Positions 1-7,220 of a stretch of DNA of 37,097 nt are shown piece by piece. The stretch comes from a bacterium (lineage in GTDB: Bacteria; Bacteroidota; Ignavibacteria; Kapaibacteriales; UBA2268): the NCBI GenBank assembly GCA_030431515.1, contig JAUIIX010000029.1, positions 1 through 37,097 on the forward strand. Reading direction: 5' to 3'. A program made the translations under genes and the position numbers. Each line of letters opens with the position of its first letter. The stretch's first letter is position 1. The notes under the pieces are model-generated. The model was not told the DNA's origin. It saw only the letters and a list, made by a program, of their open reading frames with translations, and searched no databases.

Positions 1-1162
1 TAGTGCATACTAACTCAGAGAATACTTTACTATTATTTTCTAAATTCCCAAACCTAATGCAATAATCTTGTCCTTTGTGATTCCAAATATCTAAATATAT
101 TGATTCTTCACCTTGTTCATTATGATACAAGTTAAACGAACTAATCGAAGCTTTTTGACTTACATCAAAATCTTTTATAAAGGTGTTTTTATACCCTCCG
201 CTATTTCCGGCAGAAGTAACAATTATTCTTCCTGGTCCTGATAATTTATTACAAGCTTTATCAAATAGTCCAGTTCCATCATGCGGACCTATGTGATGAC
301 CTAAAGACATATTTATTACTGCAGCTTTATTTTTATTTAGTGCATATTCAAATATATATTTTATAGCATCTAAAACATTAGATTCTCCGGTCGAAACTTG
401 CTCATCGAAAGTTATTATTGGAGTAACAGCAATTATTTGGGCATTTGGAGCAACACCTCTAATAGCGTTGTTTTTAAAGAAAGATTGACCAGCAGCAATA
501 CCAGTCACGTGAGAAGCATGCGATTCTGTTTTGAAATCTTCTTGAAATGTTGAATTTGAATTTGGATTAAATTCCACACCATAATTATATCTTGTCGGAC
601 CTCTCATAGATGAAGATGACAGACTTTGTATCCACGCAGAAATAATTCTGGTATTAGAATTATTAGAATTTAAAAACATTTGATGTTTATAGAAAAATCC
701 AAAGTCGATAATTCCTATTATTGCATTATTATAAGTAAAGTCTGAGTTTCCTAGAATACTAGTTTGTACTTCATTATCATTTGATAATCTGAGTGCTTGA
801 TCCAAATGAATAGTAATCTTATTATCAATTTGTAAATATTTAAAATAACTAGAGTTTGCAAATTCTTTAAAGTAATCAAATGGAATTTTAAGTGATTGAA
901 TATCTTCAACATCAGCACCTATTATACAACCCTTTGCTTCTAAAATTTCTCTATTAAAATTTTTATTAGTTAAGATTAAAGAACCAACATAAAGTTTATC
1001 ATTAATAGTATAAATCTGATATTTTTTAATTAAATGATCAAGCTCTAATTTATCTATATCTTCAATAAAAAATGAAGTTAATGGCGAATATCCTTTTTCA
1101 TTTGAGTTTGAAGAGAAGGAAAAGTAATTGAAAGAAATTATAAGTATTAATATTATCTTCAT
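1..1162 (-). CDS. Subtilisin-like S8 family serine protease, C-terminus cut by window edge
   Basis: The reading frame is open from an ATG at 1162 to the left edge (387 codons), so the C-terminal part lies outside. It starts with a hydrophobic signal peptide (MKIILILIISFNYF). The catalytic Asp is D153 in AIIGIIDFGFF and the catalytic His is H215 in HASHVTGIAAG, a variant of HGTHVAGxxAG. A NMSLG segment and GPHDG follow near residues 284-296, and the oxyanion-hole Asn is N320 in VTSAGNSGG. The Ser motif (GTSMAxP) would lie just beyond the edge, so activity cannot be confirmed. Residues 20-140 probably form a propeptide. The protein is secreted. In this genome a T9SS C-terminal sorting domain would be expected, but it is not visible. 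It is separated from the next gene by a terminator, so it is likely transcribed alone. Confidence 0.88.
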   Translation of the reverse strand, partial: MKIILILIISFNYFSFSSNSNEKGYSPLTSFFIEDIDKLELDHLIKKYQIYTINDKLYVGSLILTNKNFNREILEAKGCIIGADVEDIQSLKIPFDYFKEFANSSYFKYLQIDNKITIHLDQALRLSNDNEVQTSILGNSDFTYNNAIIGIIDFGFFYKHQMFLNSNNSNTRIISAWIQSLSSSSMRGPTRYNYGVEFNPNSNSTFQEDFKTESHASHVTGIAAGQSFFKNNAIRGVAPNAQIIAVTPIITFDEQVSTGESNVLDAIKYIFEYALNKNKAAVINMSLGHHIGPHDGTGLFDKACNKLSGPGRIIVTSAGNSGGYKNTFIKDFDVSQKASISSFNLYHNEQGEESIYLDIWNHKGQDYCIRFGNLENNSKVFSELVCT

Positions 1163-1222
1163 ATTTTATTTACTTTTTATAAATTTTTATTATTTATTAA
1201 CTCTTTAATAAAGAAATTATTA

Positions 1223-1260
1223 TAAAAAAAATCCAACACTTTATAAAAAAGTATTGGATT
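1223..1260 (-). terminator. Rho-independent terminator of the OmpA-like/WD40 operon
   Basis: On the minus strand, arms aatccaatactt and aagtgttggatt (12 bp, one G-U wobble) close a loop of about 7 nt and are followed by a run of T. It sits just downstream of the stop at 1293 and upstream of the protease start. Confidence 0.8.
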
Positions 1261-1292
1261 AACTTATATTTAATCTAAGAAAAATTTATTTC

Positions 1293-2000
1293 TTATTCAC
1301 CAATATTCACTATTTCAATATAGCAAGGTCCAACATATCTTTTACCTTTTGCAGCTTTTTCAGTTGGAGGTGGATTGTTAGGGTCAACATTCCCATTTCC
1401 TTCTGTTGCAAATCTACTAGCACCTATTCCTTTAGAAACAAAATATTCTTTAATTGCCTTAGACCTTTCTTCTGTAGTCTTTTTATTTTCTGAAGCATTT
1501 CCTTTCTGATCTGGGAATGATACAACTTTAAATGTAACTGTTGGATTATCATTAAACACATCAATCCAATCATCTAAATACAATTCAGATCCAAATCTTA
1601 ATTTTGATTTTCTCAATTCAAAAGGAGTAACAGCTATAGGAATTTGAACACCAGCTTTAAGCGGTTTAATCAAAAAATCCTGAGAAATTTCTAAATATTT
1701 ACCAGTATTAGGAACAGTTACTTTATACTTTTCAGTCATAAAGTTTTTCTTAGTGATCAAAACTTGGTAAGTTTGACCAGGTTTCAAGCCAGGAACAAAA
1801 TAAGCTCCATTTTGTGCTCCATTACTTCTGGCAGCACCTACTCTTCTCCCATCCATATCTAAAACTTTAATTACAGCAGTCTCAGGTAACTTATTAACTT
1901 GATTGAATACATTACCAGTCAATGCTACTGTAGCGTTAATTAGTCCTTGACTAAAACTAAGAGAACTAGCTAAAATTATTAATATTATTATCTTGTACAT
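1293..2000 (-). CDS. Secreted CRD + OmpA-like protein (possible half of a split PorE-like factor)
   Basis: This 235-residue protein has a signal peptide (MYKIIILIILASSLSFSQG). Residues about 22-115 look like a carboxypeptidase-regulatory/CNA-B-type beta-sandwich (TVALTGNVFNQ, SNGAQNGAYFVPGLKPGQTYQV). Residues about 125-235 look like an OmpA C-terminal domain: a D..G...N...TEERSKAIKEYFVSKGI segment holds the Asp and Arg positions that contact peptidoglycan in the family, and ASRFATEGNG follows. The domain is shorter than usual in its first helix. The start has an AAGGAA Shine-Dalgarno. It lies 8 bp downstream of a secreted WD40 gene, so the two are almost certainly co-transcribed. The CRD + OmpA order matches the C-terminal half of PorE, a T9SS component. 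The functional link is inference. Confidence 0.72.
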   Translation of the reverse strand: MYKIIILIILASSLSFSQGLINATVALTGNVFNQVNKLPETAVIKVLDMDGRRVGAARSNGAQNGAYFVPGLKPGQTYQVLITKKNFMTEKYKVTVPNTGKYLEISQDFLIKPLKAGVQIPIAVTPFELRKSKLRFGSELYLDDWIDVFNDNPTVTFKVVSFPDQKGNASENKKTTEERSKAIKEYFVSKGIGASRFATEGNGNVDPNNPPPTEKAAKGKRYVGPCYIEIVNIGE

Positions 2001-2008
2001 ATATTTCC

Positions 2009-2959
2009 TTATTTCTTTTTAACTAAAAATCTAACAGTACCATCTTGGCAACCTAACACAATCACAGATTGATCGCTAATCAAATCGACAGACCAAATCT
2101 CTACACCAGCATCAAATTCATAAATTAACTTACCTGTCATCGAGTCCCATAGTTTGATTTTTTTATCTAAACTCGCACTAACTATAGTTCTATCATCATT
2201 ATAAGCAAATGAAACGTCCTGAATTAATTCATCATGTGCTTTAATTGTTCTTAATAGCTGGCCATCAGGCATACTCCATATTTTGATATTACCATCTTGA
2301 TCAGTAGATGCTATTTTTTTAGAATCAAAACTAAATAAAACAGTTAAAACAGGAGCTTCGTGACCTAATAAAGTCATAATTGGCTCTTTAGTTTTCAAAT
2401 CCGTTGACCAGATTTTAATACTTTTATCATCAGAACAAGAAGCAATATAATCGCCATCGTAACTATAAGCAACGTTATTAATTGCTTCAGAGTGATCTCT
2501 CAAAGTTTTGATTTCTGTACCATATCTCCAATCCCATAACTTCACAGTTCTATCAAAACTTGTAGAAGCTACATAAGTAGAGCTATCATCTTGAGAAAAA
2601 TATACTCCAATAACTTGGTCAGTATGACCTTTTAATACTTTTAGTTGTTCACCACTTTTAACATCCCAAATTCTTACAGTTTGGTCAGAAGACCCAGAAG
2701 CAATATATTGGTCATTTCCAGAAAAAGAAAGGTTGTTTACTTGCCCCAAATGACCTTTCATTTGAATTAGCATTTTTCTATTTGGAATATCCCAAACTTT
2801 AATTGTCTCATCAAGACTACAAGTAGCTACTTTAGTGTCATCTTCGTTTACGAAAACACCAAGCACTTCATCGTCATGATTTCCAACTGTAATCATTTCA
2901 TATTCTACAGCAAAGACATTGCTTATAGATAATATTAGTAGTAAAAAGAAAAATTTCAT
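2009..2959 (-). CDS. Secreted seven-bladed WD40 beta-propeller protein
   Basis: This 316-residue protein has a signal peptide (MKFFFLLLILSISNVFA) and is then filled by seven WD40 repeats. Blade ends read IKVWD, VRIWD, VKLWD, IKIWS, IKIWS, IKLWD and, degenerate, VRFL. Preceding GH/H-D dyads such as MKGHLGQV, LKGHTDQV, RDHSEAI, LGHEAPV and KAHDELI are visible. Seven blades make a complete propeller, so the product appears full length with no enzymatic domain. The start is supported by GGAG about six bases upstream. It is the first gene of a two-gene unit with the CRD/OmpA-like gene 8 bp downstream. A periplasmic scaffold role is likely. With its neighbour it mirrors the domain set of PorE except for the TPR part. 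Confidence 0.85.
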   Translation of the reverse strand: MKFFFLLLILSISNVFAVEYEMITVGNHDDEVLGVFVNEDDTKVATCSLDETIKVWDIPNRKMLIQMKGHLGQVNNLSFSGNDQYIASGSSDQTVRIWDVKSGEQLKVLKGHTDQVIGVYFSQDDSSTYVASTSFDRTVKLWDWRYGTEIKTLRDHSEAINNVAYSYDGDYIASCSDDKSIKIWSTDLKTKEPIMTLLGHEAPVLTVLFSFDSKKIASTDQDGNIKIWSMPDGQLLRTIKAHDELIQDVSFAYNDDRTIVSASLDKKIKLWDSMTGKLIYEFDAGVEIWSVDLISDQSVIVLGCQDGTVRFLVKKK

Positions 2960-3035
2960 TATAACTCCAATTAAGATTTATGTTCTATATTATATAAAAA
3001 ACTAAAGATCCCTATATATATAATCGTAAAAAAGC

Positions 3036-3404
3036 TTATAATTGTTTCAAATTAGCAGATAAATCTTTCAGAAACTTAATCGTTTCTTTGATCAAATTTT
3101 TATCAACACTAATAGAAGTATCCTTATCAAAGCTTTTGATTTTACCATCAATTATATTAAGATTATTTAATTTTTTATTATTATCAATTATTTCACGAGC
3201 AGTTAAAAGATTCATTTCAGAATCCCTCAAGAGTTCTTTTATTTTTTTTAGTAACTCTATATCTTTAGCATTATACTTTCTATTCCCCGCAGAATTTTTT
3301 TTTGGCTTCAAAGTTTTGAATTCTTTTTCCCAATATCGTAGTATATGTTGCTCCTCATCAAGCATCTCACTTACTTCACGAATAGAATAATACAGTTTTT
3401 GCAT
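3036..3404 (-). CDS. MerR-family transcriptional regulator
   Basis: This is a 122-residue protein. An N-terminal winged helix-turn-helix of MerR type is plain: YSIREVSEMLDEEQHILRYWEKEF, then LKPKKNSAGNRKYNAKDIELLKKIKELL. The LRYWE and NRKY signatures are characteristic. The C-terminal 50 residues are short, helical and lysine-rich, and contain no cysteine, so there is no visible metal- or drug-sensing domain. Such short MerR proteins are common in Bacteroidota and their targets are often unknown. It is divergent from rpoZ, with about 155 bp of shared upstream DNA. It ends about 75 bp before the WD40 gene, so co-transcription with that operon is possible. Confidence 0.85.
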   Translation of the reverse strand: MQKLYYSIREVSEMLDEEQHILRYWEKEFKTLKPKKNSAGNRKYNAKDIELLKKIKELLRDSEMNLLTAREIIDNNKKLNNLNIIDGKIKSFDKDTSISVDKNLIKETIKFLKDLSANLKQL

Positions 3405-3493
3405 TTTTTGATTTTAATATAGCATTTTAAAAAAAACTAAAATAGTGTATTATAGTTAAAAATAAAAATTTTTTTGAAAAAATAATGTTAATA

Positions 3494-3524
3494 ATTGTTT
3501 ATTCAAATATTTTTCGTAGTTTTG
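3494..3524 (+). promoter_or_regulatory. Bacteroidota-type promoter of rpoZ
   Basis: ATTG at 3494-3497 (-33 element), 19-nt spacer, then TAGTTTTG at 3517-3524, an exact match to the TAnnTTTG -7 consensus. It lies about 35 bp before the rpoZ start codon. Confidence 0.72.
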
Positions 3525-3560
3525 TAATCCTGTATTTTCTAACTTAAAGAAAAGATTACA

Positions 3561-3860
3561 ATGGCAAAATATATAGTAAACCCAATCGAAGTAAGAATGA
3601 TAGAATCTCAAAAGAGATCAATATATCAATCAATAGTAGCAATGGGTGTTCGTGCAAGACAAATTAACGCAGATGTAAAAAGCGAAATAATGGAGCAAAT
3701 GGAAGATATTGTTCCAACTGCAGATGACAATGAGATTGCAAATGCTGATCAGGTAAATATTAGCAAAAAATTTGAAATGATGCCAAAACCATCTTTTATT
3801 GCAATGAAAGAGATATTCGATGGCGACCTTGACTACGAATTACCTGTATTACCACAGTAA
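3561..3860 (+). CDS. rpoZ: DNA-directed RNA polymerase omega subunit
   Basis: This is a 99-residue protein of the Rpb6/omega superfamily. The core helix region IYQSIVAMGVRARQIN corresponds to the Y..vv...kRAnQI motif. The later KKFEMMPKPSFIAMKEIFDGDLDY matches the K.yE.lPKPtlIA..E...GkiyY segment typical of the Bacteroidota form. Omega binds the beta-prime subunit and helps assembly and ppGpp response; the role here is assigned from family knowledge. The gene has its own promoter and a strong terminator, so it is probably monocistronic. Confidence 0.85.
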   Translation: MAKYIVNPIEVRMIESQKRSIYQSIVAMGVRARQINADVKSEIMEQMEDIVPTADDNEIANADQVNISKKFEMMPKPSFIAMKEIFDGDLDYELPVLPQ

Positions 3861-3882
3861 ATTTGTACAAATATTTTTATAG

Positions 3883-3913
3883 AAAAAGGAACTTAAATAG
3901 AGTTCCTTTTTTT
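3883..3913 (+). terminator. Rho-independent terminator of rpoZ
   Basis: Perfect arms aaaaaggaact (3883-3893) and agttccttttt (3901-3911) enclose a 7-nt loop and end in a T run, 22 bp after the rpoZ stop. Confidence 0.88.
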
Positions 3914-4480
3914 ATGCCCTAACCATACGTATCCTAATATCGCAACATTCTAATATTTAGCATATTCAAAATGAAGAATCCTAAATCAAGCCCTTATGTC
4001 TGTAGCATTATATCTTTTTACGTGTCAATTAAATAGAATATTTACTTTTTTCAAATATATTTATTAATTTAAGTTTGATAAGTGTTATTCAAATTCGATG
4101 TATATATAGTTTCCTGTTCCCATCATATTGAAAGAAACGAAATATCTCGTTAAAATTACCAACAATTTAAATCCGTGCGATCAGCGTAATCCATTAAATC
4201 TGTGATTCTGAATTCTCAAAATTCCCCTTTTTAAAAAGCTGCGTAGCAGTTTAATATCAATAGAAAACGAAACAAAAAAACAAACTGCTCCGTAGGAGTA
4301 GAATATAAAAAAATAATAATTAAATATATGCCAAATACATATACACAAATCTACCTACATATAGTATTGCAGTTAAAGGAAGAGAGAATTTAATATTAGA
4401 AAGTTAGGAAAGTCAACTGTATAAATATACTTCTGGCATAATAAAAACGAAAGGACAAAAATTATATTTAATCAATGGAT
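3914..4480. other. Long non-coding stretch after rpoZ
   Basis: No gene can be supported here. It holds an interspersed repeat (about 4183-4305) and otherwise featureless AT-rich DNA. The phrase aatctgtgattctga near 4197-4211 recurs in similar form near 12411, 31433 and 36651, so it is part of a dispersed family. Confidence 0.6.
4183..4305. repeat. Interspersed repeat with two short palindromes
   Basis: It contains palindromic arms around ctgcgtagcag (4239-4249) and gctccgtaggagt (4287-4299), joined by atatcaatag and A-rich DNA. The same order of parts recurs at about 31300-31400 (ctgcagcgcag, then tcatatcaatagcaac, then gctccgtagg). Confidence 0.65.
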
Positions 4481-4576
4481 TTACCGACCATATTCATCTA
4501 TGGTAATGTATTTAGGTACTCCAATTGGATCCCAATCAGCTAAAACACGATTTATGTCTATGAATATCTTTTTCAT
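4481..4576 (-). pseudogene. Truncated copy of the DUF1871-like gene at 5657-5917
   Basis: From ATG at 4576 the product would begin MKKIFIDINRVLADWDPIGV and stop after 31 residues. The first 29 residues are near-identical to those of the 86-residue gene at 5657-5917. DNA similarity breaks abruptly at about 4491 and runs upstream to about 4675. The remaining two thirds of the gene are missing. This is a recombination remnant of a duplication, and whether the short peptide is made is unknown. Confidence 0.8.
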
Positions 4577-4681
4577 TTTATTCAATCCATTTAAAACCTT
4601 TTTTAGTTGATAGCCATTATACATCTTTATTTAATTCCATAAAATCTCTTATTTTATGTTGGTGACGAATATAAAAACAAA

Positions 4682-4755
4682 TATTTAATTATAATCCTCA
4701 CCAGACCAAGAGTCAGCTCTTATTTCCGAACAACGTACATCTACTAAAAACTTCA
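4682..4755 (-). pseudogene. Short coding-like remnant of unknown gene
   Basis: On the minus strand a frame reads KFLVDVRCSEIRADSWSGED and then Y, N, stop, with a TTG available as start. The composition looks protein-like rather than random, but no upstream portion of a gene is present. It may be the tail of a lost gene between the vapC remnant and the truncated DUF1871 copy. Confidence 0.3.
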
Positions 4756-4779
4756 AAGACTAAATAAATATAAATTAAT

Positions 4780-5165
4780 TTATATATTTTGAATTTTATT
4801 AATATCAATAAGGTTTAATTCTTCAATATTAATAAAATCTTTAGTATTGTATGTGAGTAATTCTAAATTGTAGATAAGTGAGGTGCTTGCTATAAAGGCG
4901 TCTCCCAGAGAGAGTTTATACTTTTTTCGTAAATTTATCGTAGCATTTATAATACTATTATCAATCTTTATAATGTCAGAATTTTCAAAGAATTTTTCAA
5001 AATAGAAACACTCCGTTGATGTAAGCTTAGAATAACCTAATACTTCAATTTTACTAATTATTGATACTTTAAACGGAATACTACCTAAATAATTTCTTAA
5101 ATTTTTAAATTCTTTTTTAGCTAAATATATAAATATATAATTATATTACTATCAATTAAAATCAC
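4780..5165 (-). pseudogene. vapC: VapC-family PIN-domain toxin, frameshifted by an 8-bp tandem duplication
   Basis: A GTG start at 5165 overlaps the end of the antitoxin gene and begins VILIDSNIIIY, the PIN first strand with its catalytic Asp (D5). The frame then hits a stop within a few codons. Removing one copy of the 8-bp repeat taaatata (5122-5129 and 5130-5137) restores a continuous 125-codon frame. That frame gives IYLAKKEFKNL, ISKIEVLGY (acidic E38), LSLGDAFIAS (D86) and LLTYNTKDF, which are the conserved PIN acidic and asparagine positions. The 386-bp span minus 8 is exactly 126 codons including the stop. PIN toxins are Mg-dependent RNases that cleave tRNA or rRNA. The gene is currently out of frame, either dead or switchable by slippage. 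Confidence 0.85.
5122..5137. repeat. Two tandem copies of an 8-bp unit inside vapC
   Basis: taaatata occurs twice in direct tandem (5122-5129, 5130-5137). The extra unit shifts the reading frame by two bases, and loss of one unit restores the toxin. Confidence 0.9.
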
Positions 5166-5376
5166 CTATTTCTACTCTTTGCTCTTTTTGCCAATCAACA
5201 GGATTAGAAATAGAATCTGTTGCTGATAATTCGGATAATTTTTCCAAAAAATTAATACTTTTTTTTGAATTTACATTATAATACAATAACTTATTATTAA
5301 TATAAGTTATTAACTTAGTTAGTTCTTCTTTTTCCAAATTATCTATAATATTATATGTTGCTTGTAGTTCATTCAT
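5152..5376 (-). CDS. Antitoxin partner of the frameshifted VapC
   Basis: This is a 74-residue protein with an N-terminal helical region (MNELQATYNIIDNLEKEELTKLITYINNKLL) and an extended, charged C-terminal tail ending NPVDWQKEQRVEIGDFN. A helical N-terminal half with a DW/W-containing acidic tail is the typical design of small antitoxins whose tail occupies the toxin. It overlaps the vapC start by 14 bp, so translation is coupled. No named DNA-binding fold is recognised. The frame is intact while the toxin is broken. TATATTCG at 5388-5395, 12 bp upstream, resembles a -7 promoter element. Confidence 0.65.
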   Translation of the reverse strand: MNELQATYNIIDNLEKEELTKLITYINNKLLYYNVNSKKSINFLEKLSELSATDSISNPVDWQKEQRVEIGDFN

Positions 5377-5656
5377 AAAAGCATATACGAATATAAAATT
5401 ATAATATTTTATAAAGTTAAAAGCAAATTAATATATTTGTATAAATATACCACATCTTAGCCTATTTCCTGTTTTGTAAGGAACATCTTGATAGAATTCA
5501 TTACAAAATGAGAGGATAGTTTCTCGACTTTGCACAATGACCTAGAAATTGCATTTTTTGCATTTTTTTTCCCTATCTAATTGCTGCACTTATTCTTTCA
5601 CATTAGCGATAAGATAAACAAAAACTAACAGTAATATTTTAACAAACAACTTCATT

Positions 5657-5917
5657 TTATCTATTGTATACTTCGATTAGTTTATCACACACTTGTTGTA
5701 AATCCTTCGAATGTTCGTTGTTGGCAGGATTATAACCAAGTTCTAATTTGTTGATTAATATATCTTCTAAGCATTTCAAAAGCTGTTCTCGGCTTTCAAT
5801 AGATTCAAGTATCAAAGGAATGTATCTTATATATTCATCTATGGCAATGTATTTAGGTACTCCAATAGGATCCCAATCAGTTAAAATACGATTTATGTCT
5901 ATGAATATCTTTTTCAT
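5657..5917 (-). CDS. Small DUF1871-like protein, possible immunity protein
   Basis: This is an 86-residue acidic helical protein. LTDWDPIGVPKYIAIDEY near residues 12-29 resembles the N.WDPIGv...DEY signature of DUF1871-type proteins, which are often found as small orphan or immunity-like genes. No catalytic motif is visible. AAGGAG lies a few bases upstream of the ATG, and the start overlaps the stop of an upstream remnant in the form ATGA, a classic translationally coupled arrangement. A near-identical but truncated copy lies 1.34 kb away (4481-4576). The immunity role is inference from context (Rhs fragments and toxin-antitoxin genes nearby). Confidence 0.6.
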   Translation of the reverse strand: MKKIFIDINRILTDWDPIGVPKYIAIDEYIRYIPLILESIESREQLLKCLEDILINKLELGYNPANNEHSKDLQQVCDKLIEVYNR

Positions 5918-6020
5918 ATTATTACTCCTTTTAAAACCTTTCTTAGTTGAAAGCCATTCATATCTTCTGCAATTAATGTACCATCTATATCTCTTGTTTT
6001 ATGTTAGTGACGAATATAAA
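5832..6020. repeat. Duplicated segment, second copy at about 4491-4675
   Basis: Both copies span the first 29 codons of the DUF1871-like gene and about 95 bp upstream, ending at the shared sequence tgacgaatataaaa. They are direct repeats separated by 1.34 kb. Upstream parts are less conserved than the coding part. Confidence 0.75.
5914..6003 (-). pseudogene. C-terminal remnant of a gene coupled to the DUF1871-like gene
   Basis: An open frame of 29 codons (RDIDGTLIAEDMNGFQLRKV and then LKGVII) follows an in-frame stop and has no good start. It ends in TGA overlapping the next ATG as ATGA. The reading is consistent with the last residues of a larger upstream gene whose body is gone. An upstream toxin with a downstream immunity gene is a plausible but unproven interpretation. 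Confidence 0.4.
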
Positions 6021-6067
6021 ATTTATTTATTTATAAACCATTGTTAACAAAAATAGTATTAATTTTT

Positions 6068-6868
6068 GGGAGATTCTTCAGCTACGCCTCAGAATGACGT
6101 AGAGTTTTTTTATGGATTCTTCGCTTCGCTCTGAATGACCTATTTTTGCAGAAATCTGCAGTTTTTGCAGTTTTTTTGCAGTGGTTATTTTTAATATTTT
6201 CCTTATTTTACCCTTTTAACTGTCTGTTATTTATTATCTTATGTGATTTTTGCAGTTTTTAGCTCCGCTGAATTTTTTGTATTATCATTCGGATGAAAAA
6301 ATTTGCAGTAAAATGGGTGTTTTTTTTGTTTTTTGTTGGGGAAATTCATGAATTTCCCTTACGGTTACAATTTTTTTTTACAGTATTTGCAGTATTTGAA
6401 AGAACTGGGTTCAGAATTATGTTTGTCATTTTTTAGAGATTCTTCGGCTACGTCTCAGAATGACGTAGAGTTTTTTATGGATTCCACGCTTTGCTCTGAA
6501 TGACCTATTTTTGCAGAAAACTGCAGTTTTTGCAGTTTTTTTGCAGTGGTTATTTTTAATATTTTCCTTATTTTACCCTTTTAACTGTTTGTTATTTATT
6601 ATCTTATGTGATTTTTGCAGTTTTTAGCTCCGCTGAATTTTTTGTATTATCCTTCGGATGAAAAAATTTGCAGTAAAATCGGTGTTTTTTTTGTTTTTGT
6701 AGGAGAAATTCATGAATTTCCCTTACGGTTACAATTTTTTTTTACAGTATTTGCAGTATTTGAAAGAACTGGGTTCAGAATTACGTTTGTCATTTTTTAG
6801 AGATTTTTCAGCTACGCCTCAAAATGACGTAGAGCTTTTTATGGATTCCACGCTTTGCTCTGAATGAC
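6068..6868. repeat. 365-bp tandem repeat, two full copies plus a partial third
   Basis: Unit 1 (about 6068-6432) and unit 2 (about 6433-6797) are nearly identical. A third copy keeps only the first 70 bp (6798-6868). Each unit starts with a pair of the dispersed repeats (GATTCTTC..CTACG..TCAGAATGAC and GGATTC..GCT..GCTCTGAATGACC). It then holds several TTTTTGCAG motifs, TTTTAGCTCCGCTGAA and GAAATTCATGAATTTCCC (an inverted repeat). Single-base length changes in T runs between copies break every reading frame, so it appears non-coding. Confidence 0.85.
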
Positions 6869-7220
6869 CTTATTTGTAGTTTTTTTAGTAAAAATGGTGT
6901 TATTTTTGGTTTACCCTTCCGAAGGTTCTAAACCTTCGGAAGGGTTTGGATTTGCATAGAGTATTATGAAATGACAAGAATGAAGGAACGATTTTTTGTA
7001 TTTTTGGAGTTGAAAACAAAAGAAACACCCCGTCGGCAATCCGACACCCCTCTAAAAGATGGCAATTTTAAGACAAGATTCTGAAACAAGTTAAAAATGA
7101 CAAGTGCGAAATTAATAATAAATAAATTTTTATAAAGATTTTTATTTTAGAATTATTATAATTTATTTTTAAAGATGTGTACTTGGTGATTTTGGTATTT
7201 TATTTTGCTAATAGTTTTAT
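6869..7220. other. Non-coding DNA upstream of the propeller gene end
   Basis: No gene is supported. It contains the 33-bp hairpin at 6913-6945, followed by ggatttgcatagagtattatg, which recurs inverted at about 14262-14282. It ends in AT-rich DNA before the stop at 7221. Confidence 0.6.
6913..6945. repeat. Palindromic repeat with 15-bp perfect arms
   Basis: Arms acccttccgaaggtt and aaccttcggaagggt flank a 3-nt loop (cta). Each arm is itself nearly palindromic. A sister element is at 14283-14315 in the opposite orientation relative to shared flanking DNA. Confidence 0.88.

Noticed and set aside
6615-6800. 61-codon open frame in the tandem repeat
   Set aside because: The matching frame in the first repeat unit is broken by T-run length changes, and the sequence is low complexity. 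Treated as non-coding.
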